Made by a program: the position numbers and the translations under genes
Assembly: GCA_036272915.1 (NCBI GenBank)
Contig: DATAXV010000184.1
Location: 1-24,053, forward strand
Direction of reading: 5' to 3'
Length of the DNA: 24,053 nt
From: DATAXV01 sp036272915
GTDB taxonomy: Bacteria > Chloroflexota > Dormibacteria > Dormibacterales > Dormibacteraceae
Notes under the pieces: model-generated
The model's database searches: none
The model's input: only the letters and a program-made list of their open reading frames with translations
Told to the model about the DNA's origin: nothing
In this document: piece by piece, positions 7,039-14,430 of the stretch
How the letters are laid out: every line of letters begins with the position of its first letter
Numbering within the stretch: position 1 is the stretch's first letter

Positions 7039-7419
7039 ATGGATAGGGTGAATTTCGCTGGTACGGCTCTCGTTGAGCGTCGCGGCCGCATGGCGACCAT
7101 CCCGCACCGCAGTGGAACAAACCACGTGTTGGGAACGCGTCAGCGCGCTCCTTTGATCACGGCTCGCGTGATGCGAGGTCGAAAAGCGCAGGAAGCACGC
7201 CGTCAGGCGGCCTTGATGGGAGGCGAGTACGACACCGAAAACGACATCTGGCGCTTCCGGGCCAGCACCACCTTCGAGCTGAAGGGCGGGGTGATGCGAC
7301 TGCGGGTGGCCGGCCTCCTTCCTCTAGAGCTATGGGATGGCGGCGGGGTCGAGGCGGTCTGGGTCGATTACGACCTCGGCGACCGCATCATGCAGTGGAG
7401 GCCCGTGGTCTCCCCGTAG
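7039..7419 (+). CDS. Hypothetical protein (126 aa) divergent from the XRE/DUF397 pair
   Basis: Starts at ATG 7039 with GGAGG seven bases upstream, so the start is well supported. The first 60 residues are basic (ALVERRGRMA, ARVMRGRKAQEARRQAAL). The C-terminal part, about 66-126, alternates hydrophobic and polar residues like a beta-rich fold (WRFRAS, MRLRVAGLLPLELWD, VEAVWVDYDL, MQWRPVV). I do not recognise the family, and no transmembrane segment or signal peptide is visible. Third-position GC is lower than in neighbouring housekeeping genes, in keeping with an accessory island. Its position, back to back with the XRE regulator across palindromic sequence, suggests it may be the regulated target. 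Confidence 0.68.
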   Translation: MDRVNFAGTALVERRGRMATIPHRSGTNHVLGTRQRAPLITARVMRGRKAQEARRQAALMGGEYDTENDIWRFRASTTFELKGGVMRLRVAGLLPLELWDGGGVEAVWVDYDLGDRIMQWRPVVSP

Positions 7420-7506
7420 ACCCGGGCGCGCGACACCTCGAGACGCTAGGCTCCCCGACCCTCTGCGGCAGATAAAGGAAGAGGGTCCAGATAGGCTCCC
7501 GAAGAT

Positions 7507-8346
7507 CTAACGCTCTCCGTCCGGCGGAATCCGCGGCGGGACCGGCTGGAGGATCGCCCGTCGCTCCGGTGGCAGGCGGTCAAGCAGCTCATCCGAATAG
7601 CGGTAGCCGTGACGGGTGCTCCCCCAGGAGACGCCGTAGCGGTAGATGACGACGCGGCGCTCGCCGGGATTCGTGCGAGAGCTGGCGCCGTGGGATAGGC
7701 CGTCGCAGAAGAGGAGCGCGTCGCCCTTCGCCATATGGACCTCTACGGCGCCGACGGCGTCGTCCATGCGAGGGAGGTCACGCCAGTCGAAATCGGCCTG
7801 GGGATGAGGGAACCGCGACTTGTGGCTCCCGGGGACGACCATCGTGCCTCCATCCCCGGGCCCGATCTCGGTCAGGGCCAGGAGGATGTTGACCTGGCCG
7901 CAGCGGAACACCCCGTCCAGATACCGGTACTGGCCTCGCGTCGCGCCTCGATACCCTCCCGAGTGGATCGGGAAGAAGCCACCCGACCGGCGGATCGAGG
8001 CGAAGCACTCGTCGATGAAGAGCCCGCGGACGTAGGACTGCTCCTCGCCGGCGAAGTGCCTGACCAGGGGCACCCAGGAGGGGTGATCGATGAGCCGCTC
8101 GAACGGCTCTCCCCCCTCGACGATGTTCTGCAGCTCGACGCCGGTGGCCCCGTTGTTGTCGAAGCGCTGCACGTTGCCGTGCCACTCGCCGAACGCGAGG
8201 TCGGGGAAGCGATCGAGGGCCCGGTTCAGGTCGCCGATGAGATCGGCATCGACGGCCTTCTCCAGCAGCAGGTAGCCGCGGAGATCGAACAGGTACTCGT
8301 CGATGGTCGAGGCCGTCCTCGCCGCCGTCTGCTCGGAAGTCGACAT
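7507..8346 (-). CDS. PhyH-type (phytanoyl-CoA dioxygenase family) protein
   Basis: 279 residues from the ATG at 8346, with AAGGAGG about nine bases upstream. The fold is that of Fe(II)/2-oxoglutarate oxygenases of the PhyH family: GYLLLEKAVDADLI near the N-terminus, the core GDGGTMVVPGSHKS (164-177), and the C-terminal LSHGASSRTNPGERR. In that last segment His219 is the likely distal iron ligand and Arg230 the 2-oxoglutarate-binding residue. The proximal motif, normally HxD, reads His128-Ser129-Gly130, so the carboxylate ligand is missing or supplied elsewhere. Substrate unknown. It is divergent from a methyltransferase gene across 120 bases, which suggests a shared small-molecule pathway. 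The longer open frame upstream to 9018 is antisense to that methyltransferase and is rejected. Confidence 0.85.
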   Translation of the reverse strand: MSTSEQTAARTASTIDEYLFDLRGYLLLEKAVDADLIGDLNRALDRFPDLAFGEWHGNVQRFDNNGATGVELQNIVEGGEPFERLIDHPSWVPLVRHFAGEEQSYVRGLFIDECFASIRRSGGFFPIHSGGYRGATRGQYRYLDGVFRCGQVNILLALTEIGPGDGGTMVVPGSHKSRFPHPQADFDWRDLPRMDDAVGAVEVHMAKGDALLFCDGLSHGASSRTNPGERRVVIYRYGVSWGSTRHGYRYSDELLDRLPPERRAILQPVPPRIPPDGER

Positions 8347-8466
8347 GGGGTTCACCCTCCTTGCCCGATGTTCGTGGCCAACTCCCAAGATAAGAGTCGC
8401 TCCACCCACCGACGCGGGGAGGTCCCCCCCGGCCGCGGCGCCGGTGAACGCTGAAGGGAGGTCGCC

Positions 8467-9552
8467 ATGAAAGCCGACGGCAGCATCGACCCGCGCTCGG
8501 CACCACGACTCGAGGGCGCCTGGCGATGGTCGGGCGGGAGCCTGACCTGGATCTTCGAGCCCACTGACGGCTGGGAGGTCGAGGGGGTGACGGACGGGCT
8601 GATGATCCCCTTCGCCAGGGACGGCGTGGTGGTTCCGCCGCGGCCCTGGTCGCGGCCACCGCTGTGGAGCCCGGTCGCACCCGGGGACCACTGGTCGGTG
8701 GCCCTCCCGCGGACCCTGATCGAGCTGACCGGGGCGCGGATCTGGCCGACGGCCAGCGACCGCCCCGTCCTCCACCCCTTCGGCCTGCTTCGCTTCACCA
8801 TCGATCCGTCCGAGGCCGGAACCCGCCTCTGCGTCGCCGCCTGGGGCGAGGTCGACCCGTCCGGCGCCGACCAGACCGCGATCCGCGCCCTCGATGAGCT
8901 GTACCACCTGGTCGGCTCCGAGCTGGCGCCGATCTACCGGCAGGCCGCCGAGGGGCGGGAGCGAGGCGTCGACGATGAGGCGTGGATAGAGGACAACGTC
9001 CATATCGTCGAGGAGCACTACCTGCGCGCGCCGACCCCGGAGGGGCAGTCGGGCAAGTTCGGCGATGCTGCCCTGTGGGAGATCTCACGCCGCCTCGTCG
9101 TCAGGGCCGCGAATCACGACGGGACCTTCCTCGACGTGGGCTGCGCCAACGGGCTGCTGATGGAGTCGGTGCACCGATGGGCGGCCGAGGACGGCCTTCG
9201 CCTCGAGCCATACGGCCTCGACGCCTCGGCCCGCCTGGCCGAGCTCGCCCGGAGCCGACTGCCCCGGTGGCGGGAGCGCGTATTCGTCGGCGACGCGCTG
9301 ACCTGGATCCCGCCTCACCGCTTCGACTTCGTCCACACCATGGTCGACCTGGTGCCTCAGGCACGGCGGGCCGGCTGGCTGCGCCGGATGCTGGACGAGT
9401 TCGTCGCTCCCGGAGGCCGCCTCATCGTGCGGGACTACGAAGGCATCGGCGAACGGCTGCGCGGCTGGGGCCTGCCCGTATCCGGGGTCACGGTGCAGCC
9501 CCGCGGCGACCGGCAGGCACAGGAGGCGGCGTGGATGGACGCCCCCGGTTGA
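8467..9552 (+). CDS. SAM-dependent class I methyltransferase with extra N-terminal domain
   Basis: 361 residues; ATG at 8467 with GGGAGG five bases upstream. The C-terminal part (from about residue 178) is a class I methyltransferase. It opens with a lead-in segment containing EGQSGKFGDAALWE. SAM motif I is FLDVGCANG (about 221-229), then the acidic strand end LEPYGLDAS, then FVGDALTW and the core strand FDFVHTMVDLVP. Methyltransferases of this type are usually small-molecule or otherwise uncharacterised. The N-terminal 165 residues (for example LEGAWRWSGG, HPFGLLRFTID, LCVAAWGEVD) are not part of that fold and I do not recognise them; they have no membrane segment and could be a substrate-binding or cyclase-like domain. 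Divergent from the PhyH-type gene, and followed by an SDR gene on the same strand after about 110 bases. Confidence 0.85.
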   Translation: MKADGSIDPRSAPRLEGAWRWSGGSLTWIFEPTDGWEVEGVTDGLMIPFARDGVVVPPRPWSRPPLWSPVAPGDHWSVALPRTLIELTGARIWPTASDRPVLHPFGLLRFTIDPSEAGTRLCVAAWGEVDPSGADQTAIRALDELYHLVGSELAPIYRQAAEGRERGVDDEAWIEDNVHIVEEHYLRAPTPEGQSGKFGDAALWEISRRLVVRAANHDGTFLDVGCANGLLMESVHRWAAEDGLRLEPYGLDASARLAELARSRLPRWRERVFVGDALTWIPPHRFDFVHTMVDLVPQARRAGWLRRMLDEFVAPGGRLIVRDYEGIGERLRGWGLPVSGVTVQPRGDRQAQEAAWMDAPG

Positions 9553-9662
9553 ACGCCTCCGGTCAGGTACAGGCCCGAGGCCGGCCGACCGCGGCCCTCG
9601 CGCCCTCCTCCCTGATCGAGCGGCCCACCGCCTCGCTCGATGATCCGCCGACAATCACCTCG

Positions 9663-10460
9663 ATGGATCTTGAACTGCAGGGAAGGCGGGCGCTGATCAC
9701 CGGCGGCAGTCGCGGCATCGGGCTGGCGACCGCACGGGCGCTGGCCCGTGAGGGCTGCACCGTGGTCCTGGTGGCCCGTGGCGAGAAGGCGCTGCTGGAG
9801 GCGGCCGGGGCGATCACCGACGCCGGCGGCCGCGCCGTGGCCCTCGCCGGCGACTCGCGGGACGACGAGCAGGTGCGCCGAGTCGTCGAGCTCGCCGCCT
9901 CTGAGGTCGGCGGCATCGACATCCTCGTCAATGCGGCCGCCACCCCGGCGGGCGGCGGCACACCGGCGACCCTGCAGCAGCTCGAGGACGACGACCTGCG
10001 CCAGGAGATGGAGACCAAGGTGCTGGGATACCTGCGCTTCGCTCGGGCGGCGGCACCGTACATGGTCCGCCAGCGCTGGGGCAGGATCATCAACATCTCC
10101 GGCCTGGCCGCTCGTCAGGCGACGTCCATCGTCGGCTCCATCCGCAATGTCTCGGTCGCCGCGTTGACCAAGAACCTTGCCGACCAGCTTGGACCGCATG
10201 GCGTCAACGTGACCGTGGTGCACCCGGGGATGACGGAGACCGAGCGAACGCCGGGGATGGTTACCGCACTGGCCGAGTCGGCGCAGATCGACGAGGAGGC
10301 CGCCCGGCGGCGCCTCGCCGCCAACGTGAGCATCGGCCGGATGGTCACCGCCTCGGAGATCGCGGACGTGGTCGCCTTCCTCGCCTCCCCGCGGTCGATC
10401 GCCATCAACGGTGACGCGGTGATCGCGGGTGGTGGCGCGGTCGGCCCCATCTACTACTGA
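9663..10460 (+). CDS. Short-chain dehydrogenase/reductase (SDR) family protein lacking YxxxK
   Basis: 265 residues from the ATG at 9663. No Shine-Dalgarno is visible; the message may be leaderless. The classical SDR nucleotide motif TGGSRGIG (13-20) and the structural NAAA (90-93) are present, and the fold runs through HPGMTETER and the C-terminal AINGDAVIAGGG. Ser146 of the catalytic triad is kept (NISG), but the Tyr-x-x-x-Lys motif is replaced by Gly158-Ser-Ile-Arg-Asn162, so classical proton relay is absent. I recall a subgroup of SDR proteins with ARN-type sequence at this spot, so this is probably a subfamily trait and not decay. Substrate unknown. The frame is open upstream to 8982, but that part is out of frame with the methyltransferase and is not coding. 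A terminator follows. Confidence 0.86.
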   Translation: MDLELQGRRALITGGSRGIGLATARALAREGCTVVLVARGEKALLEAAGAITDAGGRAVALAGDSRDDEQVRRVVELAASEVGGIDILVNAAATPAGGGTPATLQQLEDDDLRQEMETKVLGYLRFARAAAPYMVRQRWGRIINISGLAARQATSIVGSIRNVSVAALTKNLADQLGPHGVNVTVVHPGMTETERTPGMVTALAESAQIDEEAARRRLAANVSIGRMVTASEIADVVAFLASPRSIAINGDAVIAGGGAVGPIYY

Positions 10461-10534
10461 TCCGCTTGCGGAGCTGAGCCGGCAAGACGATTCGGCGCCC
10501 CGACTCGACCGGACCAACGACTCGAGGGGCGAGG

Positions 10535-10558
10535 AGTCTCCCCGCCGCGGAGGCTTTT
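10535..10558 (+). terminator. Intrinsic terminator after the SDR gene
   Basis: Stem AGTCTCC (10535-10541) with GGAGGCT (10549-10555), seven pairs including one G-T, loop CCGCCGC, followed by TTT (10556-10558). It lies 75 bases after the SDR stop in the convergent gap before the DUF932 gene. On the minus strand no T-run follows, so it serves the plus-strand gene. Confidence 0.65.
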
Positions 10559-10579
10559 CGTGCCTGGGCGGCCGCGAGC

Positions 10580-11635
10580 TCAGGAAGCCGCTCCCGGACC
10601 GGCGATGCGGGCCCAGCTCCTCACGTCCATATCCATGATCGAGCCGGCGACGGCCTCCAGCTCGGTGGCCCGGTCATACGCCGGCGCCTCCTGAGAGGCG
10701 GAGGTGACGGCGTTGACGGCTCCGTAGCGGGTGAGGTCGCCCCCAAGGGTCAGGTGACGGAGCACGGATCCCTGCTCGCCGACGCTGAATCCGAAGCACC
10801 GGCCCAGCTCGCGCACCCCGCCGCCGGGGTCGGACATCTCGGTGGATGCGGCGGCGCGGCGCAGGCGGTCGAGCACGGAGGCGAAGCGCGACTCGGTCAC
10901 CGCCGCCCCGACCAGGTCGCGCACCTTGAGCCAGAAGGCGCGGTCGTCGGCTCGGAGCGTCTCGTCCCCGTAGAGCGTCCCCCCTTCGGAGACCTCGATG
11001 TGCCGGCCGACGTGATGCCGTCGGAGCGCGTCGTCAACGATCATCCCGTTCGCGCAGACGAGCCGGAAGACCAGGGGCCGGATCACCAGCGCGCCCATGC
11101 CCACCTCGCTGTTGCTGATCACGACGCCGGCCTGGACGACATCGCCGGGGCGCACCTCGCCGCTGACCCGCGGCGCGACCGCCTTGAGATAGAGATGAGT
11201 CTCGGTCACCTCGACGCTGGGGAAGCTCACGTCGGGGATCGCGCCGAGAACCGGAAGCACGGCCTCGCAGAGGTCCTCGTGATCGAGCCGCCGGTAGCGG
11301 TCGGAGAGGAATGCCCTGACCCGGCCGTCCAGGGCACGGACCAGCCGGCGGGAGGGGGCCTCACGGAAGAGCGTGTTGACGGTTTCATCGAACAGGCCGC
11401 GATGCCGCTCCCGAAGCCTGCCGTAGTAGCGGCGCGGGATCTCCAGGTGGTCGGCGATCTGCTCGTGGGCGAGCTCCCGCAGGGGGAGTCGGCCCTGGCC
11501 CCCGATCTCCAGCTCGCTGCCGGGCTCGCCGGTCCGCAGCATCAGCTCGCGGGTGTCGGCGAGCAGATCGAGCTTGCCCATGCGCCGGCGCTCGACCTCG
11601 GCGGCCAGCTCGGGCAGTGAACGGCCGGTCCTCAT
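10580..11635 (-). CDS. DUF932 domain protein (phage/plasmid-type)
   Basis: 351 residues; ATG at 11635 with GGGAGG seven bases upstream. The central part matches DUF932: IPRRYYGRLRERH, VRAFLSDRYRRLDHEDL, then VVISNSEVGMGAL and RPLVFRLVCANGMIVDD, followed by a helical C-terminal region. DUF932 proteins are mostly found on phages, plasmids and integrated elements; their biochemical role is not established. Here it is the third gene of a minus-strand unit, 25 bases after a VirB6/TrbL-like membrane protein gene. The association suggests a mobile-element or DNA-transfer relic, or a stand-alone system. No transmembrane segment or enzymatic motif is visible. Confidence 0.85.
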   Translation of the reverse strand: MRTGRSLPELAAEVERRRMGKLDLLADTRELMLRTGEPGSELEIGGQGRLPLRELAHEQIADHLEIPRRYYGRLRERHRGLFDETVNTLFREAPSRRLVRALDGRVRAFLSDRYRRLDHEDLCEAVLPVLGAIPDVSFPSVEVTETHLYLKAVAPRVSGEVRPGDVVQAGVVISNSEVGMGALVIRPLVFRLVCANGMIVDDALRRHHVGRHIEVSEGGTLYGDETLRADDRAFWLKVRDLVGAAVTESRFASVLDRLRRAAASTEMSDPGGGVRELGRCFGFSVGEQGSVLRHLTLGGDLTRYGAVNAVTSASQEAPAYDRATELEAVAGSIMDMDVRSWARIAGPGAAS

Positions 11636-11660
11636 CTCACCGCCTCCCGGCGGTCACCGA

Positions 11661-12530
11661 TCAGCTGGTGACCAGCTTCAGGACTCGCCGGCCCTGGCGG
11701 CGCACCAGCGAGCCGGCCCGGGTGCCCAGCGTCGAGGACGTCCTCAGTGCGCCGGGGATCTTGAAGCATATGAAGACGGAGGCGAGCGCGAAGACATGGT
11801 CTATGGCCACGGCTCCCGAGGCGTCGAGCCCGGCTCCGACCGAGAGGACGAACAGCTGCAGCGGCTGCGAGAAGAGGGCGGCGAGGAAGAGCGACATCCA
11901 CCGGCGGGACAGGTGCTGGGTCTCCCTGACGACGAGGAGCAGCGCAGCCGCCGGGGCCAGGACGGTGAGGATGACAAGCAGGACGTAGCGGACGACGTAG
12001 GAGAGGGCGAGGAGAAGGTAGGAACCGAGCAGGACGATCAGCACCGCCTCGGGGAGGCCGGGAAGGGTGAGGAGCTGGCCGCCCTCGTTCCCCGAGAGCC
12101 GCTGGAGGCTGAACCCGGTGGCCAGCCGGACGCTTGAGCTGACCGCGTTGCTGACGTCGACCACCGACTGGACGAGGGGAAGGGCGAAGTTGATCAGCAG
12201 TGCCGCCAGGCAGACCCGCGGCACGAGTGAACGCAGGCCGAGGCTGGTCTGCGGCGTGCTCGACCCCTGCCACATGATCCGGTAGAAGGACCAGATCACC
12301 GCCAGCGTCAGCGCGGCGTCGGCGACCGTCCGCACCAGCGGCTCGTACCGGGTGATGACCGTCATGTCTGTGAAGGGGCGGCCGGGATGCTCGACGTCCA
12401 CGGTTCCGAACAAGAACGCCGCCAGCACCTGCCACAGATCGTGAAGGACGTCGAGAAGAAAGACGATGACCTGCGCGACAGGGTCGAGATCGGTCTTGAT
12501 GGCGCGCAGAGTTTGCAGTATTGACCACAT
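11661..12530 (-). CDS. Polytopic membrane protein, VirB6/TrbL-like
   Basis: 289 residues with about six or seven hydrophobic segments (near 20-42, 65-88, 103-122, 160-180, 182-202, 213-232 and 240-258) and a basic C-terminal tail (RRQGRRVLK). A loop with alternating Ser/Val (NAVSSSVRLATGFSL) separates two helix clusters. The layout, the long helix pair with APAAALLLVV, and the preceding small two-helix gene resemble VirB6/TrbL/PrgH inner-membrane components of type IV secretion systems. I see no direct diagnostic motif, so this is a fold-level guess. The start is ATG 12530; the only purine tract (GGAG) is 13 bases upstream, which is long. It lies 28 bases after the small two-helix gene and 25 before DUF932. 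No VirB4 or coupling ATPase is in the window. Confidence 0.72.
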   Translation of the reverse strand: MWSILQTLRAIKTDLDPVAQVIVFLLDVLHDLWQVLAAFLFGTVDVEHPGRPFTDMTVITRYEPLVRTVADAALTLAVIWSFYRIMWQGSSTPQTSLGLRSLVPRVCLAALLINFALPLVQSVVDVSNAVSSSVRLATGFSLQRLSGNEGGQLLTLPGLPEAVLIVLLGSYLLLALSYVVRYVLLVILTVLAPAAALLLVVRETQHLSRRWMSLFLAALFSQPLQLFVLSVGAGLDASGAVAIDHVFALASVFICFKIPGALRTSSTLGTRAGSLVRRQGRRVLKLVTS

Positions 12531-12558
12531 CGGAGTCTGTCATCTCCATGGCTCCGAA

Positions 12559-12804
12559 TCAGTGAGCGACGGAGCTGGTCAGGACCTGGACCAGCACACC
12601 GGCCATCTCCACCCCGATGACACCGACGACTATGCGGAGCAGCCACTGCCGGCTCTGGATGACCGCATGTGAACTGACGGCCGTCATACGCCAGATGAAG
12701 GCCAGTGTCGTGGCCAGGACGCCAATGGAGCCGACCAACGCCTGGGCCATGAGTACCCAGTGCTGAAGAACCTGCTGGATCGGCTGGATGGCCTCTGTCT
12801 GCAT
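12559..12804 (-). CDS. Small two-helix membrane protein, VirB2/PrgF-like
   Basis: 81 residues. ATG at 12804 has an ideal AGGAGGT six bases upstream, so this is a well-expressed real gene. Hydrophobic segments lie at about 17-40 (VLMAQALVGSIGVLATTLAF) and 54-76 (LRIVVGVIGVEMAGVLVQVL), joined by a short basic loop containing Arg residues. The pattern resembles VirB2/TrbC-type pilins or the small PrgF-like proteins of Gram-positive conjugation systems, but a cleavable signal peptide is not evident. It is the first gene of the unit with the VirB6-like and DUF932 genes. It could equally be an unrelated small membrane protein such as a holin-like protein. Confidence 0.72.
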   Translation of the reverse strand: MQTEAIQPIQQVLQHWVLMAQALVGSIGVLATTLAFIWRMTAVSSHAVIQSRQWLLRIVVGVIGVEMAGVLVQVLTSSVAH

Positions 12805-13099
12805 ACCGCTACCTCCTGTGGTCGTCTGGTGATCTCGAGGCGATACGGTAGGCGGTTCGGGGCCGCTCGAAAACGGCGGCGGTTAAGTCCCGGACTCGAC
12901 GGTGCCCCGCCTTTCGGCGGCCGGAGGGCGGAACGGATCCGGACAGTTCGGCGCGAGTCGTCATGGGCAGTAGCGTGCTCGTCGACAGAGGTCGAACAGA
13001 ACACCGTCAGGAGACCGTAAGACCACGATCACTCATACCAATCCCTGACATGGCCAGACTCTATTTCTTTCAACCCGGCGATTACAGTTGTGGCTGCAG
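12805..13099. other. Intergenic divergent region without a supported gene
   Basis: About 295 bases separate the minus-strand small membrane gene from the plus-strand acyltransferase. It holds the Shine-Dalgarno of the former (next to 12804) and one compact inverted repeat, CCGCC-TTTC-GGCGG (12907-12920), with no T-run on either side. A 106-residue minus-strand frame reaches in to 13004, but its Arg/Ser/Pro-rich composition does not look like protein. I see no convincing -35/-10 pair. Confidence 0.5.
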
Positions 13100-14308
13100 A
13101 TGAGCGACACCGTAGCTACCACCGGTCGTGGCACAGGAAGCACCTCCAGAAGAGAGCATCTCTGGCAGGTCGATCTTCTCCGGATACTCCCCATGGTCAT
13201 GGTCGTGGGCGTGCACACCGCCATCTTCACGCAGCCGGCACAGAGTGGCGGCGCCAACGGCGTTGTGTTCTTCCTGCACGTCAGTCGCTTCCTCTTCTTC
13301 TTCATCACCGCGTTCGTGTTGTTCTATAGCTACGGTGGCCGCTCCACCTCCGTCAGGGCATTCTGGAGGAAGCGCTTTCCCCCGATCGTCGTGCCCTATC
13401 TGGCCTGGACCCTGATCTACTGGCAGCTGAACCGCGTCTTCCCCTGGAGCGACCATCCGGCGTCGCTGATGGGATCGCTCACCGACCTCGCCACCAATCT
13501 CGCCCAGGGCTGGTTCCACCTCTACTTCCTGGTGGTGACCATGCAGTTCTACCTGCTCTTCCCCCTCGTCTCCTGGTTCGTTCGCAGGACCGAGGGCCGG
13601 CACTGGCAGCTACTCGGCGTGAGCGCCCTGATCGAGCTGATCTGGACCGGGTTCTTCCAGTACGGCTGGCACCTGATGCCAGCCGTCGTCCAACTCGCCT
13701 CGGCCAAGGCCCAGGTCGAGCTCCCCAGCTACGAGTTCTTCTTCGTCGTCGGTGCCCTCGCCGCCATCCACCGCCACGAGCTGATGGGCTGGATCCGACG
13801 GCACCGACCGATCGCCGTCGCCGGCAGCCTCGCCGCGGTCGTGCTCTCCGGTTGCGTCTACCTCCTGAACCTCCTCCTCGGCGAGGCCCCGGCTTCGGCC
13901 GATCAGGTCTTCCAGCCCGCCACGCTCCTCCTCTTCCTGGGCAGCGTCCTCGGGCTCTGGCTGCTCGCCGACGCTCTCCTCCGGACCCATGCCACCGACG
14001 GCTGGCTGTGGCGGCGGATCCACGGCGCCGCCGACCTCTCCTTCGGCATCTACCTGTCGCACATGGTCGCGCTTCAGTTCGTCGACCTGGCCCGGGTCCA
14101 CGGCGTCCTCGGCCTCAACGACCTGTCCGGCCTCGCTCTCGGCGTCGACTGTTGGGCGATGGCGGTGCTGGGAGCGGTCCTGATCGCGGCCGCCGTTTGT
14201 TACTCGCCTCTGAGCTGGGTGCTCACCGGCCGTCCCCGCCGGCGCCTATCGCCTGGCTGGTGGCACCGCGCCCGCCCCATCGGACCCGCCATGTCCGACG
14301 GAACCTGA
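13100..14308 (+). CDS. Membrane acyltransferase, acyltransferase-3 family
   Basis: 402 residues from the ATG at 13100; a TTG four codons upstream (13088) is possible, and neither has a good Shine-Dalgarno. The protein has about ten hydrophobic segments and the acyltransferase-3 pattern: QVDLLRILPMVMVVGVH at the end of the first helix, with a conserved His, then VSRFLFFFITAFVLFYSYGGR, FWRKRFPPIVVPYLAWTL, and FHLYFLVVTMQFYLLFPL. The C-terminal half ends in FGIYLSHM, another family hallmark. Such enzymes transfer acyl groups (often acetyl) to cell-surface sugars, lipids or antibiotics at the membrane; the substrate here is unknown. It is followed after 122 bases by ligD genes on the same strand, with no obvious functional link. 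Confidence 0.88.
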   Translation: MSDTVATTGRGTGSTSRREHLWQVDLLRILPMVMVVGVHTAIFTQPAQSGGANGVVFFLHVSRFLFFFITAFVLFYSYGGRSTSVRAFWRKRFPPIVVPYLAWTLIYWQLNRVFPWSDHPASLMGSLTDLATNLAQGWFHLYFLVVTMQFYLLFPLVSWFVRRTEGRHWQLLGVSALIELIWTGFFQYGWHLMPAVVQLASAKAQVELPSYEFFFVVGALAAIHRHELMGWIRRHRPIAVAGSLAAVVLSGCVYLLNLLLGEAPASADQVFQPATLLLFLGSVLGLWLLADALLRTHATDGWLWRRIHGAADLSFGIYLSHMVALQFVDLARVHGVLGLNDLSGLALGVDCWAMAVLGAVLIAAAVCYSPLSWVLTGRPRRRLSPGWWHRARPIGPAMSDGT

Positions 14309-14430
14309 ACCGAATCTCCCCCCGTCGGGCGGCCGCGATCCTGATCGTGGCCACCCTTTCTCTTCCCGTCGCCCGGTCCCACGTCGTGCCACGCGCAGCT
14401 CGGGAGCATGGCAAGCTCTAAGCCATAGCC

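Noticed and set aside
7447..7500. Nine-base direct repeat TAGGCTCCC (7447-7455 and 7492-7500) and a seven-base inverted repeat GACCCTC/GAGGGTC between them
   Set aside because: Too short and isolated to call an attachment site or terminator; no integrase, and no T-run follows.
8982..9662. Upstream extension of the SDR frame
   Set aside because: It runs out of frame through the methyltransferase gene; SDR similarity begins only at the ATG at 9663.
12684..13004. 106-residue minus-strand ORF before the VirB2-like gene
   Set aside because: Arg/Ser/Pro-rich, and it overlaps the well-supported small membrane gene in another frame.
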